DNA of 64,000 nucleotides from assembly GCA_012861695.1 (NCBI GenBank), contig JAAOOA010000468.1, positions 124,001 to 188,000 on the forward strand. The letters are read 5' to 3'. Origin of the DNA: Trematomus loennbergii (taxonomy: Eukaryota > Chordata > Actinopteri > Perciformes > Nototheniidae). Numbering within the stretch: the stretch's first letter is position 1; every line of letters starts with the position of its first letter. A model generated the notes under the pieces. That model made no database searches, was not told where the DNA came from, and saw only the letters and a program-made list of their open reading frames with translations. Shown one piece after another: positions 1 through 11,239 of the stretch. A program made the position numbers and the translations under genes.

Positions 1-543
1 TCGTGGTTCTATCGGGGCCAACAAACAGGGCTGAGTCGGGCTGAGTTTGCTAAACTAGAGAGAGAATCGCTGGCAAGGGGGCTACAACTACAACAAGATG
101 AACATATTTGACCGTGTTTTAATTGTAATACACGTTTCAAAATTATGCCGAAGTAACAACATACTGATACCGGTTAGTAAAAACCATGAATTAATGCTTT
201 GACAAGTCTGCAGACAGACGGCAGGCGAAAAATCTTTTAAAATGCGCGTTGTCTAAATGGAGAATGGCTAAGCTAATGCAATATATGCTCAGACCGTCCA
301 CACTCACAACAACGGCCTACAGACACAGACAGTCTGTGGTTTGTACTTGTTTAACTTTTGTCTAGTTTCTGAACAGATATGAGGAGCTGTGAGCTCTGAG
401 TGCTAACAGCTAACGGCTGATGTTGTTTTTCTGGGGTTCTCATTGAAGATGACGTCACGGCGCCGCCTACACTGCGTTACTATAGATACTACCCCAGTTC
501 CTAAACTGTAATGGAAGCTCAGCATTAAAGTGAGCTGGGCCTA
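1..543. other. Left-edge non-coding sequence
   Basis: No gene is visible. A palindromic CRE-like TGACGTCA lies near 450-457 in a short GC-richer patch, but nothing downstream on either strand looks like a transcript it would drive. The rest is AT-rich spacer. I see no recognisable repeat family. Confidence 0.4.
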
Positions 544-669
544 TCAAGGCCTAACAAGGCCTAACAAAACCGTACTAAGTCGAGCGAGGCCCTCCGGTGG
601 AAATGCGCCATTAGAGACGGCTTTCTTGGAGCCCTTCTTGGGCGCTTTGACGCTGGCTGCTTCAGGCAT
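544..669 (-). pseudogene. H2B N-terminal fragment (truncated)
   Basis: The reading frame starts at the ATG complementary to 667-669 and opens with a normal fish H2B tail ([18 protein letters not shown], about 18 residues). After that it diverges into unrelated sequence and stops at 544-546. The whole histone fold (alpha-1 to alpha-C) is absent, so no nucleosomal H2B could be made. An H2B-type promoter remains upstream (octamer at 742-749), showing that this is the 5' remnant of a real gene, truncated by deletion or rearrangement. No 3' stem-loop follows. The tail differs from the other H2B genes here (PEAASV instead of PADAPP), so it derives from a distinct H2B lineage. Confidence 0.8.
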
Positions 670-721
670 GATCGACGGTTGAAGGTTGACAAAGTTGAAA
701 TAATTCACAGAGACACAGCGT

Positions 722-785
722 GGTCTATTTATATTCATCCGATGCAAATGTTTCTGTGCTGTTGCTCGCACGGGATTATTTGGGT
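722..785 (-). promoter_or_regulatory. H2B-type promoter remnant with octamer
   Basis: The plus strand shows ATGCAAAT at 742-749 (the octamer, ATTTGCAT on the gene strand) and a TATA-like TTTATATT near 728-735, in the same order and context as the other H2B promoters in the window. The CCAAT position found in those promoters (GATTGG) reads GATTAT here, so it looks decayed. Confidence 0.65.
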
Positions 786-829
786 ACTGAGCATGTGCTA
801 AACAAATCACCCGTTGAGCATAGTTTTTG

Positions 830-2440
830 AGAATAGAAGAGAAACATTGTTTTTAATTGAAATCTAAATAATGAAATAAACCAAAAAATACTTGATACAT
901 TACAGTATATTGTTAGTTCAGATTAAGATCAAATATAAAACGGTTGAAGAACTTTGTCTATTTTAAAAACTGAAAATGATAACCTTAATCAAGAAATATG
1001 ATATCATACATAAACAATCAGATACTATATTACCCAAAGCAATCTAGTGCAAGCCATTCAAACTGGTCCAAAAAGAAAGCATTTCATATATTTCTAGAGA
1101 TTACATGAAGGCTGTCCTGATGCCTTTATAAAAAACCTGTAAATGTCTGAATTGAATCGAGTGTGTGCATTAATGAAAATGTTTTTTAAGTAAAGGGCTT
1201 TCTTGTATTTATTTATGTGATCGATGTATTAAGCTAATGATTCCATGTGGAGAGAAGGGCTTTAAACGTAATAAATAGAATAGGGAAAAGGTACACATTA
1301 GATAGTATATACCCATAGACATTTCCAAAACCTAATGTAAATATTGAAATAACAGAAAAGAGGTGAGAGTGGACAGCAATGCTAACAATATTTTAGACAT
1401 TTGTTTTTGGATATCTGAAGTATAAGCACTAACAGAGCATGTTATAATGACAACTTGGCAGGATATCTTGAATAACTGAGTGTAGAGATAATAACATAAT
1501 TTAAATCTGTCAATGTCAACTAATATAGGTGAATGTAGAATGTTGTAGATCAGGACTCAATGAAACCATATTACATCACATAAAATGTGAGACTTAAAGA
1601 ATGTGGGAAACATAATTAGTTGATAATGTATGGATATGATGTAGAAGATTCAGTGTAAAAATAGAAAGAATGAACGAAAGGGTAGTGAGAAGAGCTGTCT
1701 TTTACTATTATTGGTGGACATCAGCTTGTTGGAGCTGGTTGGTGTAGTTTTTTGATGAAATGCTTGTAATTAATTTCCTCCACAGGTATGAGTGGAAGTT
1801 CACAGGCCCATTATTGAGTTAGGTGTTCATCCTCAAATTCAGGGAAGATAATACAGACCTAGTTCTTTCCATGACATGTTTAGCCTTAAAAGCATACATT
1901 TTGGTGCCTAAAACACCATTATCATTACCTGTAAATCAGTCCTGTTATCTAAACTGATAATGTGTGATATCTGACAAGTTATCTGTTCATGACATGTTGA
2001 TATTTAGATTTGTTATATTTACAAGATTATAGAATTAAAATAAAGAACAAATAACTGAAGTGTTCAAAATTATTTTTCTAACACAGGTATTGTGTGATAT
2101 ACTGGATAGTCACAGAGGATTTTAAACATTTAAAATGTGTAGTTACAAATCATCCAGACGACCTTTTCTTTAAATCTCAGGAATCATTAGATACATAACT
2201 GAAATAGCTTCAAAACCACATTGATTACTGTGGACAATACCCAGTGGCTGACTTGTGACATTGTGGTATTTAGAACAGAATTAATTTGTACATCTTGGAT
2301 GTCGGATTAACAACATTGTCCAATGGGTGACATTTTTAATATCAAGAATCCTAGCAAGAGTTCTGTTGATGGAATTTAAGTTTGATATAATATTAATTGA
2401 CTGAAAAATGTGTGATATTGTTGAAAGGGAACAAGAGTCT
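830..2440. repeat. H4 3'-flank, inverted copy of 17.1-18.66 kb
   Basis: AT-rich, gene-free sequence. About 1.6 kb of it, from roughly 940 up to the H4 stem-loop, reappears in inverted orientation at about 17.1-18.66 kb downstream of the other H4. Small differences separate the copies. No convincing ORF is shared, so this looks like spacer duplicated together with H4 rather than a gene. Confidence 0.7.
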
Positions 2441-2455
2441 TTCAGTAATTTGGGT

Positions 2456-2471
2456 GGCTCTTAAAAGAGCC
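2456..2471 (-). terminator. Histone mRNA 3' stem-loop (H4)
   Basis: On the gene strand the sequence is GGCTCTTTTAAGAGCC: a 6-bp stem and 4-nt loop, followed by ACCCA, the usual cleavage context. It lies about 30 nt after the H4 stop codon. A purine-rich AAAGACTCTTG follows downstream, in the expected place for a U7-binding histone downstream element. Binding by SLBP and U7 snRNP is established for this family. Confidence 0.95.
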
Positions 2472-2503
2472 GTTTTTTTCCAGGTATATCAGGGTGTAGA
2501 TGT

Positions 2504-2827
<324 letters not shown>

Positions 2828-2876
2828 CTATGTCGGCTCGTACAGAACGAATGGATGGAAGCAGCATGACCGGCAG

Positions 2877-2886
2877 TATTTAAATA
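2877..2886 (-). promoter_or_regulatory. H4 TATA-like box
   Basis: TATTTAAATA (a palindrome) is conserved at the same distance upstream of the H4 genes of the cluster. It places the transcription start within the segment CGTTCTGTACGAGCCGACA that precedes the ATG. That leader segment is recognisable again in the histone-leader stack at the 5' end of the LINE near 51.9-52.1 kb. Confidence 0.6.
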
Positions 2887-2989
2887 TTCACTGCGGACCT
2901 AAAAGAAGACGGAGAGCGGGGAAGCTGCTGGGCGGGGCCAACGCTGCAGCCTCCACATGATCTTTCAAAACTTTTGTCTTCCTTCTAAT

Positions 2990-3390
2990 ATTGTTTATAT
3001 AATTCAGTCAGGCTTCCTTATTATATGACAGATTACAAATAATAAACATTAATGCATTTTTTTTTAATTTACATTTGTCCTAGAAAAGCATGAGAAAAAT
3101 GTAAACCTAGTTTTTATTAGTGTATTTTTTTAACATAAATTACATTTTTATCACAAAAAACAATGGACACTTCCATTGTTAAATTTGATCTAGCAAAGAG
3201 TATTTTCAAAAACTAATCATACATTTCATTTATATTGTTGGGGAATGAGTTAAAGACAATATATATATGGAATTGTGCATGTTGAATTTAGTTCTGTATT
3301 TGTTTTAAACCCTGAAATATGTCCCGGGTCAATTTGACCCGAACATTACCAGAGGGTGCGAAATGTGAACATAACACAAGGGTTAAATGA
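2990..3390. other. AT-rich spacer between H4 and LINE fragment
   Basis: No gene. A short hairpin-forming GGGTCAATTTGACCC lies near 3327-3341, inside a patch resembling a fish repeat (compare GATTTGACCCGAAC near 57590). Confidence 0.35.
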
Positions 3391-3394
3391 AATG

Positions 3395-3818
3395 GACTTC
3401 CAAATATATATATATTTGTTTTTAAATAAATGAATACAAATATGGTGGATATATTATATAAAAAAACCTATCACTTATTGAAAGCACCCAAGTTGTTTCT
3501 TCTGCATCCCTTGTATGCAGATATAGAAGACCAGATGCACCGTGGTAATACATCAAACAATAATTAACAGTTGTAACATAACAAAACATATCAGAACCGA
3601 GCTAAGGAGAAGAAAAAGCCTGGACAAGTCACAGACTACCATGGAGCATACTGAGTCTGTGATTGAACAAAGGCTGATCGGACAATTCCCTTTCTGCCGT
3701 TTGAAACACTGTTCTTTTGTGTTTAAGTATGTGTCGTGTGTACATGTTATGTAGTGGTTTGTGTATGTCTATTGACAAATAATTTAAAAGACAGTTTTCA
3801 AAATTAAAATCTTCCAAT
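3395..3818 (+). mobile_element. 3' end of a Tx1-like LINE (copy B)
   Basis: This matches the extreme 3' end of the LINE found repeatedly in the window: the last ORF2 residues (pattern HQTIINS...RTELRRRKSLDKS), the stop region and the short 3' UTR, ending in an A-rich tail near 3800-3818. It is severely 5'-truncated. The same fragment with the same downstream junction sits next to H2B at 36.6-37.08 kb and, inverted, at 53.2-53.6 kb, so the three copies were spread by duplication of the H4-H2B unit and not by separate insertions. Confidence 0.8.
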
Positions 3819-4277
3819 TGAAGTGGTGTATAAAAGGTTGCCTAGAGTTGTCTGGCATGACACCCAAAAAAGTAATTGATAATCTTTCCAGGGTCAATGA
3901 TGAAAGCTTACCCTGATGCTGATATTAAATAGTAAAATAACCACGTGTTGTGTCCTGTTGTAGCCAGAGGGTGCTGTTGGACAGATATATTGCATTGAGA
4001 TGAAAAATAAAGTGGAAGTAAAGCACGGCATGTCTCTACGGCTATTCATTTGTATTCATTTGTACTTACACTGCGAGAGAGAAAAAACAGTCTTTAAATG
4101 ATGCACAAGTTGTGTTTTGCCTGAGCCATTGTGGAAAGTGGTGTGTAAACAAGGCCTCTTTGAACAGTTTACGTATCAAATATGTATTTGAAGTGATTTA
4201 CATATCATGTATGCGAATCATTTATCGTGCATGACACTCAATCAAAACAGAGGAACACATCTATAGACGTAGTGGGT
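3819..4277. other. Spacer between LINE fragment and H2B
   Basis: Gene-free and shared with 37.08-37.48 kb and, inverted, 52.85-53.18 kb. It contains a patch near 3890-3935 with C-box-like ATGATGA and D-box-like CTGA strings, weighed as a snoRNA and rejected. Confidence 0.4.
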
Positions 4278-4293
4278 GGCTCTTAAAAGAGCC
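4278..4293 (-). terminator. Histone mRNA 3' stem-loop (H2B)
   Basis: A perfect 6-bp stem, 4-nt loop histone stem-loop, about 30 nt downstream of the original H2B stop codon, followed by ACCCAC on the gene strand. Confidence 0.95.
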
Positions 4294-4325
4294 TTTGTGT
4301 TGTTGGTATATCAGCAGCAGAGTTT

Positions 4326-4703
<378 letters not shown>

Positions 4704-4756
4704 GATTAGAGAGTGAGGTTGGTCAGACTCGGTGCCACACAGACACAGCGCGGTCT

Positions 4757-4810
4757 ATTTATATCCCCTCGATGCAAATATAGCTGTGCTATTGCTCGCA
4801 CGGGATTGGT
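4757..4810 (-). promoter_or_regulatory. H2B promoter: TATA, octamer, CCAAT
   Basis: On the plus strand: TTTATAT at about 4758-4764 (TATA box), ATGCAAAT at 4772-4779 (octamer, a binding site for Oct-1 in vertebrate H2B promoters) and ATTGG at 4805-4809 (CCAAT on the gene strand). The same arrangement occurs at the 37.9, 52.3 and 26.3 kb H2B genes. Confidence 0.85.
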
Positions 4811-4869
4811 TATCGTCTGCGCATGACTGAGCCCTACGATGTACTTTGATCTGCACCCCCCCCTTTTAT

Positions 4870-6050
4870 GTCTTATCCCTGTAGTTTGGTAGCCGCTGGA
4901 ATGAGCATGTTAAACACTCTTGTCTTTGTCTGATTGAATCAAGGGATCTTATTTAGCTGTGATGTAACACAACCAAGGGTCCTTCTATAATTGAATTAAT
5001 GATATATATATATAAATATATATTTAGTAAAATAGCTATTCACATTTATATTCATATGTTTAAATGTTGTTATAAAATCAACAACAACATATTTATTATG
5101 TAAGTATTTTATGTGTTTTTTTCATTTAAATTATTCTAGTGGGCTGTATTTCCACCTCAAGTAGCACCTCTCCTCAGTGCATTATTTACATTTCTAATTA
5201 GAGCTGAAGTGTCTTTTTTATAATTCAAACTTGTTCATCATTTTAATTGAGCACATGCATTTATTCAGACGTGCTTGATTTTTGGACTGAGCTGTGAAAA
5301 CACTTAGTAAAAATAAGCTTAAACGCCTTTTCAGCGTTTTTGATGCTGAGCATTATTTTTGCTCCAATCAAGTAAAACAAATTATGACTCTTCTCTCCTG
5401 ATTTACCTTTTTAAAATATATTTAATTTAAAGACATTTAAATGTAAACTTCCATATTTAAATAAAGTTAATAATGCAACACTGTTGCAGTGCTTTGTGAT
5501 TAAGTAAAGTGACAAGCTTTTATGGAAATGTCTTCAGTCATTTACTGTAAATTTTTTTGGTAACAATCTTTTATTATTCCCATTTTCATCACTCATATAT
5601 TGTCAAAGATAAGACACAAATGAGTGAACTCCAACCCTTTAGCACTGCATTAAATGCATTTATGAAGGTTAATTAATGTTCTTTGGTTCATGTGGTAATA
5701 TATAGAACAGCGAGAGATTTAAAAATTATATATGAAAGCACGTTGAGCATCGGGAAAAAGGGCTATATAAATGACAGGTATTATTATTATATAGCTAATG
5801 TATCAAATGTCTATGTCCCAGCAGAGTGGCTCTACAAGACAGTTCAAACATCAGAATAATGCGCATGGTAGCCTACCATATGTGTGGGAATTAAATGTGC
5901 AGTAGATATGTGTTCCTTCAGTTGGCCATCATAACAAGGTGAATGATTGATGAACAGTGGGATATTTCTAATAATGGAAGGATAATTCCCCATGAAACCT
6001 TTATAAAACTATAAATAATAAAAGGAAGGCGATCTTTAGTTAGAGGTGAG
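4870..6050. repeat. H2A-H2B spacer, inverted copy at 43.4-44.1 kb
   Basis: AT-rich spacer without a gene. From about 4890 to 6040 it matches the inverted sequence at about 43.44-44.12 kb, with the copy there shorter. It includes a SINE/LINE-tail-like patch near 5735-5795 (GGCTATATAAATGACAGG followed by a TTATTATTAT run). Confidence 0.65.
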
Positions 6051-6053
6051 TGT

Positions 6054-6069
6054 GGCTCTTAAAAGAGCC
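6054..6069 (-). terminator. Histone mRNA 3' stem-loop (H2A)
   Basis: A perfect histone stem-loop about 30 nt after the H2A stop, followed by ACAC on the gene strand. Confidence 0.95.
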
Positions 6070-6099
6070 GTTGGTTTTTGAGAGGATGGTTCCTGTGGT

Positions 6100-6725
<626 letters not shown>

Positions 6726-6730
6726 CATTA

Positions 6731-7965
6731 GGCTTGTTTGAGACGAGCTGCGGCTCGCCTCGAAAGTAGACGAGAATAGCCGATTGCAGCCGGGGGAGGT
6801 CTCAAAAAGCTCGCCTGAAGTCGGACAGCTCGGAGTCGGCTTCTTCGTCTTCTTCTTCTTCTCTCGGTTTTTTGGCGGATTTCAAACAACTTTAAGGTGC
6901 ATACTGCCACCTCCGGAGTCGGCTTGACTCGGTTTGCATTTATAAATGCACACGGCATCAATTGCACGTCTGTCCGTCCTGGGAGAGGGATCCCTCCTCT
7001 GTTGCTCTCCCTGAGGTTTCTTCCATTTCCCCTTTAAACTGTGGGTTTTTCTCTGGAAGTTTTTCCTTGTATGATGTGAAACGTAAGGACAGAGGGTGTC
7101 GTATTGTCATACTGATATTCTGTACAAACTGTGAAGTCCACTGAGACAAATGTAACATTTGTGATATTGGGCTATATAAATAAACATTGATTGATTGATT
7201 GATAAAGAATGGACAAATGTGTTTAATCGTTAATGTCAGATATGTACTAAGTAAATACATTTGTTCCTGCTCAAGATTAGATTCAACTTTATTGTTATTG
7301 CACAGATTACAGGTACTGAGACAACGAAATGCAGTTTAGCTTCTAACCAGGAGTGCATAAAGCAGTAAAGTGAAAAGTAATGTACACAATCTACAGAATA
7401 AAATATAGAATGAATTGAATGATGAATAAACAGTGAGGGGTATGAATACACTATATACACAGTAGCCTAGCCTAGTATGAACAGTGTGTTGTATGAATAT
7501 GCTAAGATATATAAAGTATGACAACGGTAAGCAGTGCAAGTATAGTATACAAATATATAGATATTAATTTAATGATGATAAACATTGTGGAACAATGATG
7601 AAAAATGTGAATGGAAGTGGCAACGTAAAACTGACACAAAACAACAACACACTTTTGCCGAGTCAATGGAGAGTTTCATCTCCAGCACGGGGTAAAACCC
7701 ACCAATGAGCGCTCAGCTCGAGATACCAGCGAGTCGTTTCCCATCAAGCATTTCGCTTCCGCAGCCCGTGGAGAGAAACTGCGCCGCCTCGCCGCGCCTC
7801 GCTCTCAAGTCTGCGGGCGTCTTTGTCCCGCGAGATTTCAACGTCTCATGTAGGCGAGCCTCCAGAGCAAGTCGGACAAAATGACTAACCATCATGCAAC
7901 GCACTAGCAAGACGTTGATCGCAATTGCACAGGTCTGCGCAGGTCTCGCTTGTCTCAAACAAGCC
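6731..7965. mobile_element. TIR DNA transposon, left copy
   Basis: An element of about 1.23 kb with terminal inverted repeats GGCTTGTTTGAGAC... and ...GTCTCAAACAAGCC, flanked by TA dinucleotides (6729-6730 and 7966-7967). No transposase is encoded, so it is non-autonomous. Nested inside are what look like older repeat tails: a LINE-like 3' segment around 6955-7200 and another around 7260-7400. A second copy, inverted and nearly identical, lies at 15326-16558. The family is not certain; the TA duplication would suit Tc1/mariner-type or similar elements. Confidence 0.75.
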
Positions 7966-7968
7966 TAT

Positions 7969-8167
7969 TGTGGTGATTGACATTATCCACCCACAGATCT
8001 ACTGTACTGTATTGTTCCGCACGGACATTTGAGTGAGGCGGACTTAGTGTTTCCGCCGGTATTCTTCTCCTCGTGCATGTTGTGTTGACATGAAGTTCAG
8101 ATGCAAAATAAAGGTCTAGCTTGTTCATTCGATACACCGCCTCCGACTCCCGTCTCTCGGCACCACA
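7969..8167 (+). repeat. Gypsy LTR (truncated copy)
   Basis: A 199-bp LTR with TG...CA ends (TGTGGTGATTG... to ...GGCACCACA). It is the same family as the LTRs at 11015-11213 and 15125-15322. It is followed at once by a primer binding site TTGGTGACCCCGACGT, complementary to the 3' end of tRNA-Trp. Confidence 0.9.
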
Positions 8168-8217
8168 TTGGTGACCCCGACGTTAGTCTCGTTGAAGATT
8201 CCGAGACTGTTCAGAAC

Positions 8218-8848
8218 ATGGCAAATAACGCAGTTTTTTTCAAACTGCCGGAGTTTTGGGAGACAGCTGCAGCTGCATGGTTCGCTCAGGCGGAGGCTCA
8301 ATTCGCCCTCCGCGGAGTTGCTGATGACGCAGCTCGCTATTTTCACGTCGTTTCGGCGCTGGGGAGCTCCACTGCGACCCGGACGGTGGGTTTTATCACA
8401 TCTCCCCCTGCCCTGGATAAATATGCAGCGTTCAAGGCTTTCCTGCTGAAGACGTTCGAGCTGTCACGGTCGGAGCGGGCCCGACGCCTGCTCGCTATTC
8501 ATGGCCTGGGGGACAACAAGCCTTCAGACCATATGGAGATGATGCTCAGCCTGCTGGGTACGGAGGAGCCTAATTTTTTGTTTATCGAACTGTTTCTTTG
8601 GCACATGCCGCCGCATGTGCGGACAGCGCTCGCTAATACGGCTATTACCGAGCCCCGCGCTTTGGCCGAGGAGGCTGACCGGTTCTTCCTGGCAACCCAG
8701 CGTTTACCCCTGAGGTGCTGGCCCCGACACACAGCGGCGCCTTCCCGGGTACAGGCATGCCTCCTAGCAGGAGCTCCAGGGCCGACGTCAGCGACTCCAG
8801 CCCTGGCCTGTGCTATTACCATGCACGCTACGGGGCGAAAGCGAAGAT
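8218..8848 (+). pseudogene. Gypsy gag fragment (CsRn1-type)
   Basis: Starts [15 protein letters not shown] and follows the Gag of the complete Gypsy at 14385-15074. One T is missing after the residues ATQR (about 8703), shifting the frame, and the element ends abruptly at about 8848 before the Gag zinc motif is complete. There is no pol and no second LTR. The break joins directly to a duplicate of the TIR-transposon end. Confidence 0.9.
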
Positions 8849-8897
8849 GTTGATCGCAATTGCGCAGGTCTGTGCAGGTCTCGCTTGTCTCAAACAA
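8849..8897 (+). repeat. Duplicate end of the TIR transposon
   Basis: This about 49-bp segment repeats 7916-7965, the inner end of the left TIR transposon including its GTCTCAAACAAGCC terminus. The truncated Gypsy piece is therefore bracketed by transposon ends: the complete element on its left and this stub on its right. Confidence 0.8.
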
Positions 8898-9190
8898 GCC
8901 CAATGCTTTATAGAGTGGCGAAGTCACGCCCACCTACTTCCGGGTAATGGGACCTTATTTCGGAAAAATTATGCATTGAAGTCAATGGGGAGAGAAAACG
9001 CATCTTTCGATCCCGTTTGAATTGTGCCATGAATTACACATATGATGTTTGTCAATCTTAAAAAATAATTTCCATGTAAAAAAAGTCACAGTTTGTCTTA
9101 AAACTGTTGAAATATAAGACTTTGAAAAATACGCAACTAGAAAGACTACAAATCCCAGAGTCGCGTAAGTGATGTCACAATAGCTAAGAT

Positions 9191-9227
9191 CAGCGCCATA
9201 TAGATAGATTCTATCTATATGGCGCTG
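9191..9227. repeat. Perfect 17-bp-arm palindrome
   Basis: CAGCGCCATATAGATAG, then a 3-nt centre ATT, then its exact reverse complement. It lies 26 bp upstream of the THAP start codon at 9253. Confidence 0.85.
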
Positions 9228-9252
9228 GCTAAGATAAGATAACTTTAACAAG

Positions 9253-9369
9253 ATGCCTGTGTGCTTAGTACCAGGTTGTTATCATACCAGCAATGGGTCT
9301 TGCTCATTCTTTCGCTTCCCGTCTGATGAAAGGACTAGGAGTGTCTGGATCAAGCTAGCTAGTAGCTAG
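9253..9369 (+). pseudogene. THAP-domain N-terminus of a transposase
   Basis: The short frame reads MPVCLVPGCYHTSNGS followed by a CSFFRFPSDE segment and VWIKL. This fits the first half of a THAP zinc finger: paired cysteines near the N-terminus, then the FHRFP-like segment and the conserved W. The C-x2-H second half is absent before the stop at 9367-9369, so this is either exon 1 of a split gene or a truncated remnant. THAP domains bind DNA in P-element and Kolobok transposases and in host THAP proteins. Confidence 0.65.
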
Positions 9370-10557
9370 CACGTTAGTTAGCATTACAGCCGTGTCATTT
9401 TTATTAGCCTTCACATGAAGTAACATGAAGTAACCCAACATGTTAAACAGTAAGAGTAGTAGTCATATTTCGTGAACCCTTTGAATAGTACTGTCACCGG
9501 TGTGATCATTCTATAATACACAATTTAAGCCCAGGGGAGAAATGCTAACGCTAACGCTAGCGATCTTCTCTACTTCATGCTATCTGCACAAATGGTTGAC
9601 ATTAAACATTAAAACGACCGGGCAGTTCAGAGAGAATCGAAGGAAGGCAGGCAGGCAGCTTTGCATGACATTCTTCTGGACGTGTTTCATTGTGCTGATA
9701 GTGAGGGTAGTCAATCGTTTTGTTGACAGTAGTGACGGCCATCTTGGTGACGTGTGTTGTTCTGTGAGACCAGAGATGTAGTTCATTGAGCGTTTCACAC
9801 AAACAAATGTGTTACTTCACAGTTTTACGACACATTTTTTTTTTTTTGACTTGCAAAATGATCTTTTAAATTGACAAACATCATATGTGTAATTCGTGGC
9901 ACAATTCAAACGGGATCGAAAGATAATCTTTCTCTCTCCATTGACTTCAATACATAATTTTTCCGAAATAAGGTCCCATGGAGGTCCACCGGAAGGGGAG
10001 GGACTTCACAAATTACACATATGATGTTTGTCAATTTAAAAGATAATTTTACAAGTCAAAAAAATTAAAATGTGTCGTAAAACTGTGAAGTAATACTTTT
10101 TTTGTGTGAAACCGCTCAATGAACTACATCTGCCGTCTCGCACCACACACCAAGACGGCCGTCACGTTGGCACATTTCACTTCTTTCTTTCAGAATGAGG
10201 CGAAAAGTATTAAAAGAGGTGAAAATCACTCCAAGTCTGGGCATGTTGAGAGCTGTACATACACACAAGGGGAGTTAGTCGGTTCGTAAGAGCCAGCATG
10301 CGGGACCGGGATTCTGGGATTTGTAGTCTTTCTAGTTGCGTATTTTTCATAGTCTTATATTTCAACAGTTTTACGACAAACTGTGACTTTTTTACATGGA
10401 AATTATTTTTTAAGATTGACAAACATCATATGTGTAATTCATGGCACAATTCAAACGGGATCGAAAGATACGTTTTCTCTCTTCATTGACTTCAATACAT
10501 TATTTTTCCGAAATAAGGTCCGATGGACCGGAAGTAGATGGCTTCGCCACTCTATTG

Positions 10558-11014
10558 GTAGATAGGCTGTATTTATGCCATAATGGTGCACAGCTGATAG
10601 AAAGGGACACCTACTGGTTAAAGCACGTTATTGCATTTTATAATTTCATTATTAAAAATGATGGCCACACAACCAAACCTAAATACAGTGTATAGATTCA
10701 GGTGTTTCTATTGGACTAATTCTTACTTTTATGTCAAATTGTTGACATGTTTTATGTATACAAATGTATGTCTTGACTCCTCAGAAACAGATTAGAATGA
10801 ATGTATACTATAAAGAGTATTTTTTGAATACTTTGATCAACTTTAAATGTAATGTTAATCTCAGAAAGGGTCTTATTTCAATTATAAGTTATTAAGCATG
10901 TGAGGGTTTTATTATATATTAACAAACGTTTAATCATCAAACGCTTAGTACAAAGCCTGACTGAATTATATAAACAATATTTAAAGGAAGAGAAAATGTT
11001 TTGAAAGATAATAG
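10558..11014. repeat. Stranded H4 upstream region
   Basis: From about 10660 to 11010 this matches the sequence directly upstream of the H4 promoter at 54.14-54.48 kb and, inverted, 33.87-34.18 kb. It is the natural left neighbour of the H4 at 16704, separated from it by about 5.5 kb of inserted transposon and Gypsy sequence. No gene is seen in it. Confidence 0.75.
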
Positions 11015-11213
11015 TGTGGTGCCGAGAGACGGGAGTCGGAGGCGGTGTATCGAATGAACAAGCTAGACCTTTATTTTGCATCTGAACTTCATGTCAACAA
11101 CAACATGCACGAGGAGAAGAATACCGGCGGAAACCTAAGTCCGCCTCACTCAAATGTCCGTGCGGAACAATACAGTACAGTAGATCTGTGGGTGGATAAT
11201 GTCAATCACCACA
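11015..11213 (-). repeat. Gypsy 3' LTR
   Basis: 199 bp, TG...CA ends, nearly identical to the 5' LTR; they differ at a few positions including one extra base near 11101, so insertion is fairly recent. Confidence 0.92.
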
Positions 11214-11239
11214 CAAGCCCCCCCAGAATTCACCCATAG

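Larger units (their letters stand above)
8908..10557 (+). mobile_element. THAP-type DNA transposon remnant with nested inverted repeats
   Basis: The ends carry inverted repeats with ATAGAGTGGCGAAG at 8910-8923 and its complement at 10542-10555, and homology continues inward for about 250 bp on each side. A second inverted pair lies inside (about 9725-9990 against 10005-10165), indicating a related element nested in the first or a foldback structure. A THAP-domain start at 9253-9369 points to a P-element/Kolobok-like superfamily, whose transposases carry THAP zinc fingers. Most of the transposase is missing. Confidence 0.65.

Noticed and set aside
3885..3940. C/D-box snoRNA-like patch (ATGATGA ... 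CTGATGCTGA), also inverted near 53.08-53.13 kb
   Set aside because: No terminal stem flanks the boxes, one of three unit copies has lost it, and similar strings arise often in AT-rich DNA.
7713..7958. 81-codon frame kept in both TIR-transposon copies (also at 15333-15578)
   Set aside because: The two copies are nearly identical DNA, so conservation of the frame carries no information; no motif.
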